22,431 bases of DNA from CAVPLU01 sp964601325. Lineage in GTDB: Archaea; Thermoproteota; Bathyarchaeia; 40CM-2-53-6. Every line of letters starts with the position of its first letter. Position 1 is the stretch's first letter. Shown here piece after piece: positions 9,004-15,808 of the stretch. The stretch is from NCBI GenBank assembly GCA_964601325.1, contig CAZRNA010000023.1:1-22431 (forward strand), given 5' to 3'. Both the position numbers and the translations under genes were made by a program. The notes under the pieces were generated by a model. It saw only the letters and a list, made by a program, of their open reading frames with translations, was not told where the DNA came from and made no database searches.

Positions 9004-10980
9004 ATGATCAAAGGCATAGCTCTGACAAACTTCATGTCGTACGAAAACGCGTACGTCCCCCTAGAGTCAGGGCTAAATCTGATCTGCGGACCCAATGGAG
9101 CAGGGAAGTCCTCCATCCTCCTCGCGATATCAGTCGTCTTGGGTCAGACATACACGGAACGAGCTCGTCGCCTAAGCGATCTGATAAGATGGCGAGCAGA
9201 CGAGGCACGCATCACACTTCAGCTTGACAATCGTTCCAGAGAGCATGGCAAGCCCTTCCCGCAGTACCATGTCGACACGGTAACCGTGACTCGTATTCTG
9301 AAGCGAAACGGCAGCTACCAGTACCTCGTTCAGGACCATCCAGTCACAAAGAACGAAGTTACGAACGCCCTCGCAAGATACGGTCTGAACCCCGATAATA
9401 TCCTAGTCATCATGCACCAGTTGATGGTCGGCAGATTCGCTTCGATCTCCGCTAACGACAAACTGAAGATGCTCGAGGAGGCAGTTGGATTCCAATCATA
9501 TCGATCCCACGTGCTCGAGGCACAAGAACGGCTGACAAGAACTGCTGGAGAAGAAGAATCTCTCGCCCAAGTCCTAGAGACCACAAAGGAGACCCACGAA
9601 TATTGGCGGAGAGAACACGAACGATTCCTCCAGAAGAAAGCACTAGACGGCAAGCTTGCTGAATTGAAGAGAGAGATGGCTTGGGGAAGGATTCAGAAAC
9701 GAGAAGAAGCATTACTTCGCATTCAAGAGAGGGTCGAATCGCGCGCGAGAACGATCGAGAGCGCTGATCAGAAGCTCCTTGAGGCGGACGAGTCTCTTAA
9801 GCGCCGCCAAGAGAGATATGATAGACATCTGAAAGAACGATTCGAACTCCACGCGACATACATTGAGCTGATACGCCAGGAAGCCGCAGGAAGCTCCTCA
9901 GTCGAATGGGTCCAGAGGTTCAGGGAAGAGACCCAGAAGCGCCTCTTCCAACCCGTGAATACGGAGAACCCCGAACAATTAAACGCACAAGCCCAGATGC
10001 CTGATCGGGATGAAGGATTCCCGGCAGCGATGAGAGAATGGCTCGATGCCCTCGGTCATATTCGGGCCGAAACAGAAGAGAAGCTCGGACGGACTCGGGA
10101 AAGGCTCAAAACGAAAGAGACGGCGCTTCAGGACCTGGACGCCCGGACAGAGAGCGAGCTTTCACACCTGATAGACGCAAGGGTTGACACTCAAGTTCTT
10201 GGCTTCAAGAGGAAGTTGCTTAGCGAACAGCTAGCGGACTTGGAGGCTCAGCGAAAGATGCTAGAAGAGGAGATCGAGCCGCTGCGCGTGAATGCCGAAC
10301 AGATGGGGCCACGATTCGAGAATCCCAGAAAGCTATCTGACATCATACTGGACATCGGCGCAGTCGAGGAACAACTCCGGCCTCTTGCTCACCTCTCCGA
10401 GGACGTGGAGAAGATGTACAGCTCGTACGCCAGCATGTACGAGGATCTGCGCGGGAAGGCTGAGCAACTGGCACGAAACAGGCAGGAGGTCATCACAGAG
10501 GTAGAAAAGCGGCTTGGACGGTGGAGAGACGTGGTCTCCACATTCCTACATTCCCTTGAGGCTCGCTACAACGAGATTCTCGGGGAAGTCGGAGCGACCG
10601 GCGAGCTCAAGCTAAGTGTCGGAAAGAAGGTCGAACAGGCTGGACTCGACATCTTGGTAGGGTTCAAGGGCGCACCACCTACACGCCTTGACTCACTCAC
10701 GCAAAGTGGAGGCGAAAGAAGCATCGCACTAATGGCCTTCCTGCTTGCATTGCAACAGCACATCGCCTCCCCGTTCAGGGCGATCGACGAGTTCGACGTG
10801 CACTTGGACCCGAAGAACAGAGAAGTCATCTCCAAACTCATCGTGGCAAGCGCGAGAGAACTGGGAGAAACGCAATACATAGCCATTACGCCAGGACAAG
10901 TAACAGTGCCTGACACTGACGTGCATGTCGTCGTGGTCCAGAACATAGAGGGCAGCTCTGTGGTATCACAGGTGAAGTAG
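9004..10980 (+). CDS. Short SMC ATPase, Smc5/Smc6-like, without a recognisable hinge
   Basis: The 658-residue protein has an ABC-type head split between its ends. The N-terminal part begins IKGIALTNFMSYENA and holds Walker A GPNGAGKSS at 29-37 and a Q-loop IMHQ at 136-139. The C-terminal part has the signature TQSGGERS at 566-573, Walker B and switch FRAIDEFDVHLD at 591-602, and an ITPGQV end. QSGGERS plus FRxxDEFDVxxD recalls Smc5 and Smc6 more than bacterial Smc (usually LSGGEKA, LDEID). Coiled coil runs over about 165-290 and returns over about 345-430 and 455-525. The apex, about 295-345, is Pro/Asn/Gln-rich and far too short for an SMC hinge. It also lacks the CxxC zinc hook of Rad50. 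Its stop abuts the next gene. Rad50-type and other archaeal SMC-related ATPases are alternatives. Confidence 0.85.
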   Translation: MIKGIALTNFMSYENAYVPLESGLNLICGPNGAGKSSILLAISVVLGQTYTERARRLSDLIRWRADEARITLQLDNRSREHGKPFPQYHVDTVTVTRILKRNGSYQYLVQDHPVTKNEVTNALARYGLNPDNILVIMHQLMVGRFASISANDKLKMLEEAVGFQSYRSHVLEAQERLTRTAGEEESLAQVLETTKETHEYWRREHERFLQKKALDGKLAELKREMAWGRIQKREEALLRIQERVESRARTIESADQKLLEADESLKRRQERYDRHLKERFELHATYIELIRQEAAGSSSVEWVQRFREETQKRLFQPVNTENPEQLNAQAQMPDRDEGFPAAMREWLDALGHIRAETEEKLGRTRERLKTKETALQDLDARTESELSHLIDARVDTQVLGFKRKLLSEQLADLEAQRKMLEEEIEPLRVNAEQMGPRFENPRKLSDIILDIGAVEEQLRPLAHLSEDVEKMYSSYASMYEDLRGKAEQLARNRQEVITEVEKRLGRWRDVVSTFLHSLEARYNEILGEVGATGELKLSVGKKVEQAGLDILVGFKGAPPTRLDSLTQSGGERSIALMAFLLALQQHIASPFRAIDEFDVHLDPKNREVISKLIVASARELGETQYIAITPGQVTVPDTDVHVVVVQNIEGSSVVSQVK

Positions 10981-11805
10981 TTGACTGCAGCCGAGAAGAA
11001 GCCCGAACGCGTCAGATTGACATCTGGCAGAAAGGAACTGCGCGAACTCATCCAAACATCTGAGGCTATCAGAGAGCACAAGTTCAACCCCTTCTTCTTG
11101 GACATCGGCCTCGCAGTCGAAACGCTACGGAAGTATTTTCCACATTGGGACTTGCTTGATGACCACTGCCTCGACGCCGAGACTATCAGGGACCTAGCAG
11201 AAGTCTTGGGCCTCCAGAAGAGTCAGCTCCGATATCAGTCGAGCGCACTCTACACGAATCCTGAGATGCTGGAGAGGAAGTTCCGCTCGCTCTCTATCAA
11301 GCGACTCGGTGAAATCTTCCTCAAGTCTTGGCATCCGATAGTGGAAAGGGAGCAATTGACCGTGGATGCAGTCCGAGAAGGACTCGCCTACTGGGATCAG
11401 CTACTCTCGTATGAGGAAAGAAGAAAGAGGCTAGCACTACGAAGACCAGCCCAACCCGTGGCAGCTGACCTAGACTCGCTTGTGAAGTCTGGCATTATGA
11501 CCCGTGAGGAGTTCGCGAAGAGCCTCCGCGGATTGTGGGAGGAACTTCGAGCACAGACCGATGAGGATGGCCCCATAAATTATTGGTCGTTCATTCGGCG
11601 CGATTCATACCGAGAAACCGTCCAGCGAGCATACTACGCGAGCTTCCTGCTCACTTACGGATATGCGAAGATGTTGCGGGACGCCGGCGAATTGAAACTA
11701 ATGTCACTGGCGACACCAACCGAGAAGACTACTGCCGGGCTAGTCAGCTTCCCGATTGCGATAACCAAGGACAACCAACCAACTATTCCTGCGAACCCGA
11801 TCTGA
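10981..11805 (+). CDS. Putative Nse4-like kleisin
   Basis: 274 residues. The N-terminal part (about 15-145) is helical. A linker rich in Arg and Pro follows at about 146-162. The C-terminal part, about 196-245, reads as a small winged helix: GPINYWSFIRRDSY, then TVQRAYYASFLLTYG at 213-227 and DAGELKLM. From memory, the Nse4 C-terminal domain has the pattern SFxxTVENxFxxSFLxxDG, which this follows closely, and kleisin C-termini in general fit VxxAFxxLLxL. It starts with TTG directly after the SMC stop, with AGGTGA six bases upstream inside the SMC gene, which implies translational coupling. It does not look like bacterial ScpA, whose FxGPLDLLL N-terminus is absent. Kleisin function is inferred from motif and position; the catalytic partner would be the preceding SMC. 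Confidence 0.6.
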   Translation: MTAAEKKPERVRLTSGRKELRELIQTSEAIREHKFNPFFLDIGLAVETLRKYFPHWDLLDDHCLDAETIRDLAEVLGLQKSQLRYQSSALYTNPEMLERKFRSLSIKRLGEIFLKSWHPIVEREQLTVDAVREGLAYWDQLLSYEERRKRLALRRPAQPVAADLDSLVKSGIMTREEFAKSLRGLWEELRAQTDEDGPINYWSFIRRDSYRETVQRAYYASFLLTYGYAKMLRDAGELKLMSLATPTEKTTAGLVSFPIAITKDNQPTIPANPI

Positions 11806-11823
11806 AAGTGGAGATGACGACTC

Positions 11824-12405
11824 ATGGAACAAGCCGGCGATGAGAAACGCTTCTACAGCGAGAAGCTGAAGCATGCGATTCATCTTCTCCTTTTCAAACG
11901 CGGAAAGATGCCTGGCGCGAAGGAGTGGGAACTGAAGTCCAGCATTGGGAAGAACTACAAAGAGGTCCTCAAACAGGTTGATGCTCTTCTATCTGAGCTT
12001 GATCTTGAAGTCAAGCGAGTAGAACCTGACCAATCGCAAGCAAAACAGATCGGAGAAAGCTCGCTCGGCGAGAACACGGAGGACGCACGATACTTGGTTG
12101 CGCTGCGAGGAACGCTTACACCCAAGGAGGCACGGCTGTCTGGGTGGCGAATCGACAACCTAGCAGCCCTGACTGTCGCGATCGCGTACATAGTGACCAA
12201 ACAGGGAAAGGCCCCGCGTGAAGAGGTGGAGAAGCTCATTGCCGATAAGCTCGGCAGGTGGAAGACGCTTACCCTCATGGATGCCTTTGTTCGAAACGGG
12301 TACCTGAAGGAAGATGAGACAGGGTCCTTGTCGCTCGGTTGGCGTACAACGTCTGAGGTTCACCTTAGGGACTTGATGACCCTTCTAGCGGAGACCGGGA
12401 GCTAA
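11824..12405 (+). CDS. Putative KITE protein, Nse3/MAGE-like tandem winged helix
   Basis: 193 residues with two apparent winged-helix units. WH-A is about 12-95 (SEKLKHAIHLLLFKRGKMP, then LKQVDALLSELDLEVKRVE and YLVALRG). WH-B is about 107-176 (NLAALTVAIAYIVTKQGKAP, LMDAFVRNGYLKED, LSLGWRTTSEV). The WH-B order matches what I recall of the MAGE homology domain: LLxxIxxxIxxxG, then LVxxGYLxxR, then LxWGPRAxxE. KITE proteins (ScpB, MukE, Nse1, Nse3) bind kleisins in SMC complexes, which the gene order supports. The ATG follows the previous stop by 18 bases, with a GTGGAGATGAC site upstream. It overlaps the convergent TGT-like gene by four bases. A ScpB-like assignment is the main alternative. 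Confidence 0.6.
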   Translation: MEQAGDEKRFYSEKLKHAIHLLLFKRGKMPGAKEWELKSSIGKNYKEVLKQVDALLSELDLEVKRVEPDQSQAKQIGESSLGENTEDARYLVALRGTLTPKEARLSGWRIDNLAALTVAIAYIVTKQGKAPREEVEKLIADKLGRWKTLTLMDAFVRNGYLKEDETGSLSLGWRTTSEVHLRDLMTLLAETGS

Positions 12406-13517
12406 GGCTTCGTTTCGGCGTCAAGCGATTTCTTGAGTTCGCCTACAAACATGTTGGCATACTTCTTGGTCTTTATCAGTCGAGTGTACTCGTGTTTGCG
12501 TATACTCTCGGAGGTCTTCTTCAGTTCGTCTTGCTGCGCGTAGTGGTCATGGATTTTGCTGCGGCTCAGCACGGTCAGGACTTTGCCTCCGTAGAAGCCG
12601 TCGAGGTTCTGACCCTTGCACATGGGGCAGGTGCAGGTGAGCTTCTTGCCATGTAGTCCCGTCCATTCCTTTCGCTTGAAGACTCCCCATCCTGACTTGT
12701 CAAAGACATTGATCTTATCCTTTGTTAGAGGAACGGGCGGCGGAGGCACAACCCACCTCGAGTAGCTGTCCACTCCAAAGTATGGCATGAGCATACCCTG
12801 GGAGCTGGGCAACATATGTCGTGCAAACCTGATCTTCGGAGGAATCTGGAAGGCATGAATCCACATGCCCGGGTTCTTCTTCTTGATCCTCTCAACGGCT
12901 CTGAGCGTGTAGTAGTGAAAGCCACCTCTCATGTCAACCCCTAAGAGATGGGACTTGCTTTTCACGGCCGGAGCGGAAAAGAGCTCAAACTCTCGTTGGG
13001 TTTCCGATGCCCGTATCACGGGCATTATTGGCTTGTCGATCCCCTTCTGATCCATCCATCTCTGCGCGAACTTCAGTAACGAAGCGAAGTCTTCAGGGCT
13101 CATCTCCGCTGCCTGCTGCACTGTGATAACATCCATGTCCGCGAAGTATTGTAGATCAAGCAGGGTCCTCAGGTCTTCCGCCTCGGCGTAAGACGCTTCC
13201 CCTTTGAAGATCAGAAAAAGCAGTCTCGCGACGTCTTCGAATCCCCCTGCCTCGCGTGACATTCTACGCGCGAAATCTCGAAGAGTCGCATCCTCTTTGA
13301 GGATCTTCTTCAGCGAGTCTGGGTACATGAGTTTGGCAGAGATAACCACCTCTCCTGGGAGAGAGTCCTTTGTTCCCACGATTCGAGTGGCGTTCAGCTC
13401 GGCGGTTGTTGCAAACTTGTTTGGCAGTGCTGCTGAGACCTTGCCGATTCGGAGAATCCCGGCATTCGCTGAGGTGGTCTCGTCGCTGGCTCGATCCTGA
13501 ATAGACACTTCGACCAT
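12402..13517 (-). CDS. TGT-like protein (tRNA/DNA guanine transglycosylase superfamily)
   Basis: 371 residues. The C-terminal half carries CTCPMC (C295, C297, C300) and, about 25 residues later, IHDHYAQQDELKKTSESI. This is the zinc site and following helix typical of queuine/archaeosine transglycosylases (CxCxxC...H). Barrel-like strands include DVITVQ, KPIMPVI, HLLGVDM and WIHAFQI. GVDSYS (Asp250) occupies the place where the nucleophilic Asp region is expected. It lacks the C2/PUA extensions of canonical archaeal TgtA and lacks the usual DSGG motif, so it is a divergent paralogue, perhaps nearer TgtA5/DpdA-type enzymes that act on tRNA or DNA. Substrate unknown. The ATG at 13517 is chosen over GTG 13523 because GGTGA would abut the GTG but lies six bases from the ATG. 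Confidence 0.65.
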   Translation of the reverse strand: MVEVSIQDRASDETTSANAGILRIGKVSAALPNKFATTAELNATRIVGTKDSLPGEVVISAKLMYPDSLKKILKEDATLRDFARRMSREAGGFEDVARLLFLIFKGEASYAEAEDLRTLLDLQYFADMDVITVQQAAEMSPEDFASLLKFAQRWMDQKGIDKPIMPVIRASETQREFELFSAPAVKSKSHLLGVDMRGGFHYYTLRAVERIKKKNPGMWIHAFQIPPKIRFARHMLPSSQGMLMPYFGVDSYSRWVVPPPPVPLTKDKINVFDKSGWGVFKRKEWTGLHGKKLTCTCPMCKGQNLDGFYGGKVLTVLSRSKIHDHYAQQDELKKTSESIRKHEYTRLIKTKKYANMFVGELKKSLDAETKP

Positions 13518-13523
13518 CGACAC

Positions 13524-13528
13524 TCACC
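13524..13528 (-). promoter_or_regulatory. Ribosome-binding site deciding the TGT-like start
   Basis: GGTGA on the minus strand ends six bases before ATG 13517 and touches the alternative GTG at 13523, so the ATG is the better start. Confidence 0.6.
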
Positions 13529-13561
13529 AGGAGACTTCTTCCGTGTGTTTACCGGTATGGG

Positions 13562-13569
13562 ATTTAAGT
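13562..13569 (-). promoter_or_regulatory. TATA-like box for the TGT-like gene
   Basis: The minus strand reads CTTAAATC about 48 bases upstream of the ATG at 13517. That places the start site near 13540, with a leader of about 20 bases carrying the GGTGA site. Confidence 0.5.
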
Positions 13570-13634
13570 CGACTCCTCTCTCCCATTTCCGAAAGCTATC
13601 TGGATTCCGGGCAGTCCGCAATCTGCTGAGATGC

Positions 13635-13823
13635 TCATCGCCGTATATCATAGTCGTCCTGTATCCTCAAGATGCGACCGATGAGACGGGGCCTGCCGCC
13701 CGGGATGAGCACCTCTCTCATTTCCTCGGTCTCTTCCCCATATCCAGACCACACCCAGAACCTAGGAAGCCCGAAAAGGATCAGCGTGCAAGAAAGGATG
13801 TTTTCATCGAGCCGGCAGCCCAT
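13635..13823 (-). CDS. Possible small protein downstream of the aminopeptidase
   Basis: A 62-codon frame begins with ATG inside the last 20 bases of the aminopeptidase gene. It has a hydrophobic, aromatic first half (TLILFGLPRFWVW) and a charged, basic end (REVLIPGGRPRLIGRILRIQ, then DDYDIRR). The codons resemble the neighbours (ATC, CTC, AGG, GAG) rather than shadow usage. An internal ATG at residue 35 would give a 28-residue form. No family was recognised and no clear ribosome-binding site is visible, so translational coupling to the aminopeptidase would be needed. It may be spurious. Confidence 0.4.
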   Translation of the reverse strand: MGCRLDENILSCTLILFGLPRFWVWSGYGEETEEMREVLIPGGRPRLIGRILRIQDDYDIRR

Positions 13824-14982
13824 TCTTCATGACGAGCTTTCCGTCGACGTGAAGCTCGCCTTGTTTCATACTCTTGATCATGTCGAGGTGGCTTGATGCT
13901 CTGTTGACCCCATGGTATGAGCCGGTGTTGCTACCAATCGCAATGTGGATCGTACCATAGATCTTCTCGTCAACTATTATGCTGCCGCCGGTGTACTTCG
14001 CGCCAGGGTTACAACCTACCCCTAGCTCCGCTATGCGATCCTTGTCCCCGCTGTTCGCATCAAGGAACTTGTTGAACCTGTCCGCACCATCGTCGGCGCT
14101 GGCTTCCACCACTCTTCCCTCTGCGAACTTCAGCCTGAGGTTCGTTATCTTTCCGAAGCCCGGAAGCGCGACCTCATCAAACATGATGGTTCCATTCGCG
14201 GTCGTTTCAAGGGGCGCCACGAACACTTCTCCGCAGGGAATGTTTAGCCCGACATCGCCACGGGCCACGTCTTCAACCGAGATTGTGGGATCGTCTAGAA
14301 GCACAGGTCTGCCTTTGATCGTGAAGCTCAAGTCAGTACCGTCCTTGGCGATGATCCTGACTTTCTCCTTCCCACGCAAAGCGTCTCCGTAATACTCCAA
14401 GTAACTGTTCAGGTCCTTGGAGAACGATTGTCGGATACTGTTGAAGAGGATACGTCGAAACTCCTCAGGCGCTACCCCGTATCCTAGCGCTGCGGAGGGG
14501 ATCGGCCAACCCACATATGCCCATCTCACGTTCCTGTCGTCCATGGTCTCTCTGTACTTCTGCCTGCTAGGCGCGCCGAGCTTCCATCTATCTACAAGGC
14601 CCGCCGTGAAGTTTGGGTCATCACATTCGCCAATGTAAATGTCAACATCAGCAGTCTCGGCTATGCGAAGTAGCAACGGCTCCACTTCCGCAAGAGAATC
14701 TTCAGGCTTGTTTGAGAGCTTGATCCTCTCACGAGCATAGCATACCGGACGCATCAGAGTGTGTGCACCCCGTTTCCAGCATTCCTCTTCAACCATCAGA
14801 GCGAAATCGACACAAGACTGATCAGTGGTGTTGTACCGGATAACGACTGACTCTGCGGACCCATCGCTTCGTTTTCCAACACGGACCGATTCTGCGACGA
14901 GAAAGTGCGAGATCTGTTCAACCTCTGATCGAGATAGTTCAGACAAAGGCAACCACTTGCTTCTCTGCAACCAGACCGACAC
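13804..14982 (-). CDS. M29-family metallo-aminopeptidase (aminopeptidase T/AmpS type)
   Basis: 392 residues, normal for family M29, which removes N-terminal residues from peptides using two metal ions. The metal-site residues are all present in order: Glu252 in IPCGEVF, Glu319 in AELGVG, His346 in GTIHIAIG, and His365 and Asp367 in SSHLDM. The N-terminal domain has the family's SVVIRYNTTD and EECWKRGAH pattern. The final segment (GELHVDGKLVMKNG) is also typical. The GTG at 14982 opens the frame used here. The N-terminus is some 25-30 residues longer than common members, so a later start is possible. It is cytoplasmic, with no signal peptide. It is divergent from pfdB and probably shares the promoter region at 15036-15045. 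Confidence 0.93.
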   Translation of the reverse strand: MSVWLQRSKWLPLSELSRSEVEQISHFLVAESVRVGKRSDGSAESVVIRYNTTDQSCVDFALMVEEECWKRGAHTLMRPVCYARERIKLSNKPEDSLAEVEPLLLRIAETADVDIYIGECDDPNFTAGLVDRWKLGAPSRQKYRETMDDRNVRWAYVGWPIPSAALGYGVAPEEFRRILFNSIRQSFSKDLNSYLEYYGDALRGKEKVRIIAKDGTDLSFTIKGRPVLLDDPTISVEDVARGDVGLNIPCGEVFVAPLETTANGTIMFDEVALPGFGKITNLRLKFAEGRVVEASADDGADRFNKFLDANSGDKDRIAELGVGCNPGAKYTGGSIIVDEKIYGTIHIAIGSNTGSYHGVNRASSHLDMIKSMKQGELHVDGKLVMKNGLPAR

Positions 14983-15035
14983 TTCGTCTATTAGCCTTTC
15001 CAGAAATCTCTGAGCAACGGAGAGGCCTTGAAACC

Positions 15036-15045
15036 CTTATTTATG
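15036..15045. promoter_or_regulatory. Bidirectional TATA-box region between the aminopeptidase and pfdB
   Basis: CTTATTTATG reads as a TATA box on the plus strand, about 55 bases before pfdB, and CATAAATAAG reads as one on the minus strand, about 55 bases before GTG 14982. Both give plausible leaders of 30-35 bases. One A/T-rich element may therefore serve two divergent transcripts. Confidence 0.6.
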
Positions 15046-15097
15046 CGCCCTGCAGAGCTACGGGCAAAACCTTTCACTGCTTCAAATGGTGGAATCG

Positions 15098-15463
15098 ATG
15101 AGTGAAGGAACCGAGCTTCCGCCTCAAGTGCAGGAAGAACTAGTTAGGCTACAGCAGTTACAGCAGACACTTCAGGCCGTCGTCTCCCAGAAGCAACAAC
15201 TGGAGATGGACATGACGGAGACCGACAGAGCCCTGACTGAGCTTGAGAAAATCACGGGCGAGACCCCTGTGTACAAGAGCGTCGGGAGCATCCTAGTCAA
15301 AGCAGACAAGCAGGCACTCCTGTCAGAACTGAAGGAGAGAAAAGAACTCCTCAACACGCGGGTCACCGTACTTGGAAGGCAGGAAGAGCGGACACGCGAG
15401 AGGCTCAAGGACATCCAACAGAAACTGCAAGAGAAGCTGCGAACCCCCAGAGCGCCAGAATAA
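15098..15463 (+). CDS. pfdB: Prefoldin subunit beta
   Basis: Prefoldin is the jellyfish-shaped hexamer (two alpha, four beta) that passes unfolded proteins to the thermosome. The 121-residue protein has an N-terminal coil (PPQVQEELVRLQQLQQTLQ), a central hairpin with TGETPVYKSVGSILVK, and a C-terminal coil (ERKELLNTRVTVLGRQEERT), exactly the beta-subunit order. ATG 15098 is preferred because GGTGG (15088-15092) precedes it by five bases. An upstream in-frame ATG at 15086 would add four residues and overlap that site. It is the first gene of a tight plus-strand cluster, with 15 bases to the next gene. Confidence 0.96.
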   Translation: MSEGTELPPQVQEELVRLQQLQQTLQAVVSQKQQLEMDMTETDRALTELEKITGETPVYKSVGSILVKADKQALLSELKERKELLNTRVTVLGRQEERTRERLKDIQQKLQEKLRTPRAPE

Positions 15464-15478
15464 CCTCACTGGTCAACG

Positions 15479-15808
15479 TTGATACTGTCTCCGAGCGGAT
15501 CAAGAGTGGACATTCAGCTTCGCCGAGTCCCCACTGACGAGGAAGTGGAATTGATCTGTACTGCGGCGGAGGAGGCTGCTCGGGAATTCATACTGTCGAA
15601 AATCTCGCTCAAGAAACTCGATGATCTGGATCTCTCAGTCGAGGGTGTGGGCGACAAACCGCTGTCGGTCACCGTTCAGATTGCAGTACAGAGCGAGCTC
15701 GAGGACCCCGAGCTTGGCACAATTATCGATGACGCTACTGATGCCGCGTTCGCGGCCGCAGAGGCGAAAGTTCGGGAGCTGAATCTGTGCGACACATCGA
15801 GCGATTAG
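15479..15808 (+). CDS. DUF3194-like small protein next to prefoldin
   Basis: 109 residues with alternating helices and strands: RRVPTDEEVELICTAAEEAA, then LDLSVEGVGDKPLSVTVQIAV, then a C-terminal helix DDATDAAFAAAEAKVREL. This layout and the place just after prefoldin beta fit the archaeal DUF3194 family, whose function is not known to me. TTG 15479 is the longest start. GTG 15506, with GAGCGGA upstream, would begin at the first strand and give 100 residues. The gene overlaps the next by 22 bases, which suggests coupled translation. A Pcc1-like fold is an alternative. Confidence 0.7.
   Translation: MILSPSGSRVDIQLRRVPTDEEVELICTAAEEAAREFILSKISLKKLDDLDLSVEGVGDKPLSVTVQIAVQSELEDPELGTIIDDATDAAFAAAEAKVRELNLCDTSSD

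Noticed and set aside
10566..11105. A 179-codon minus-strand frame across the end of the SMC gene
   Set aside because: It is antisense to the conserved signature and Walker B motifs, with Ser/Cys-rich shadow composition and no recognised domain.
9004..12405. Wadjet (JetABCD) or MksBEF-type plasmid defence system
   Set aside because: An SMC-kleisin-KITE trio fits in outline, but there is no JetD-like Toprim nuclease on either side, and the motifs look Smc5/6-like rather than MukB-like.
10981..12405. Standard ScpA and ScpB following a bacterial-type Smc
   Set aside because: The first protein lacks the ScpA N-terminal FxGPLDLLL pattern, and the SMC is short, without a hinge.
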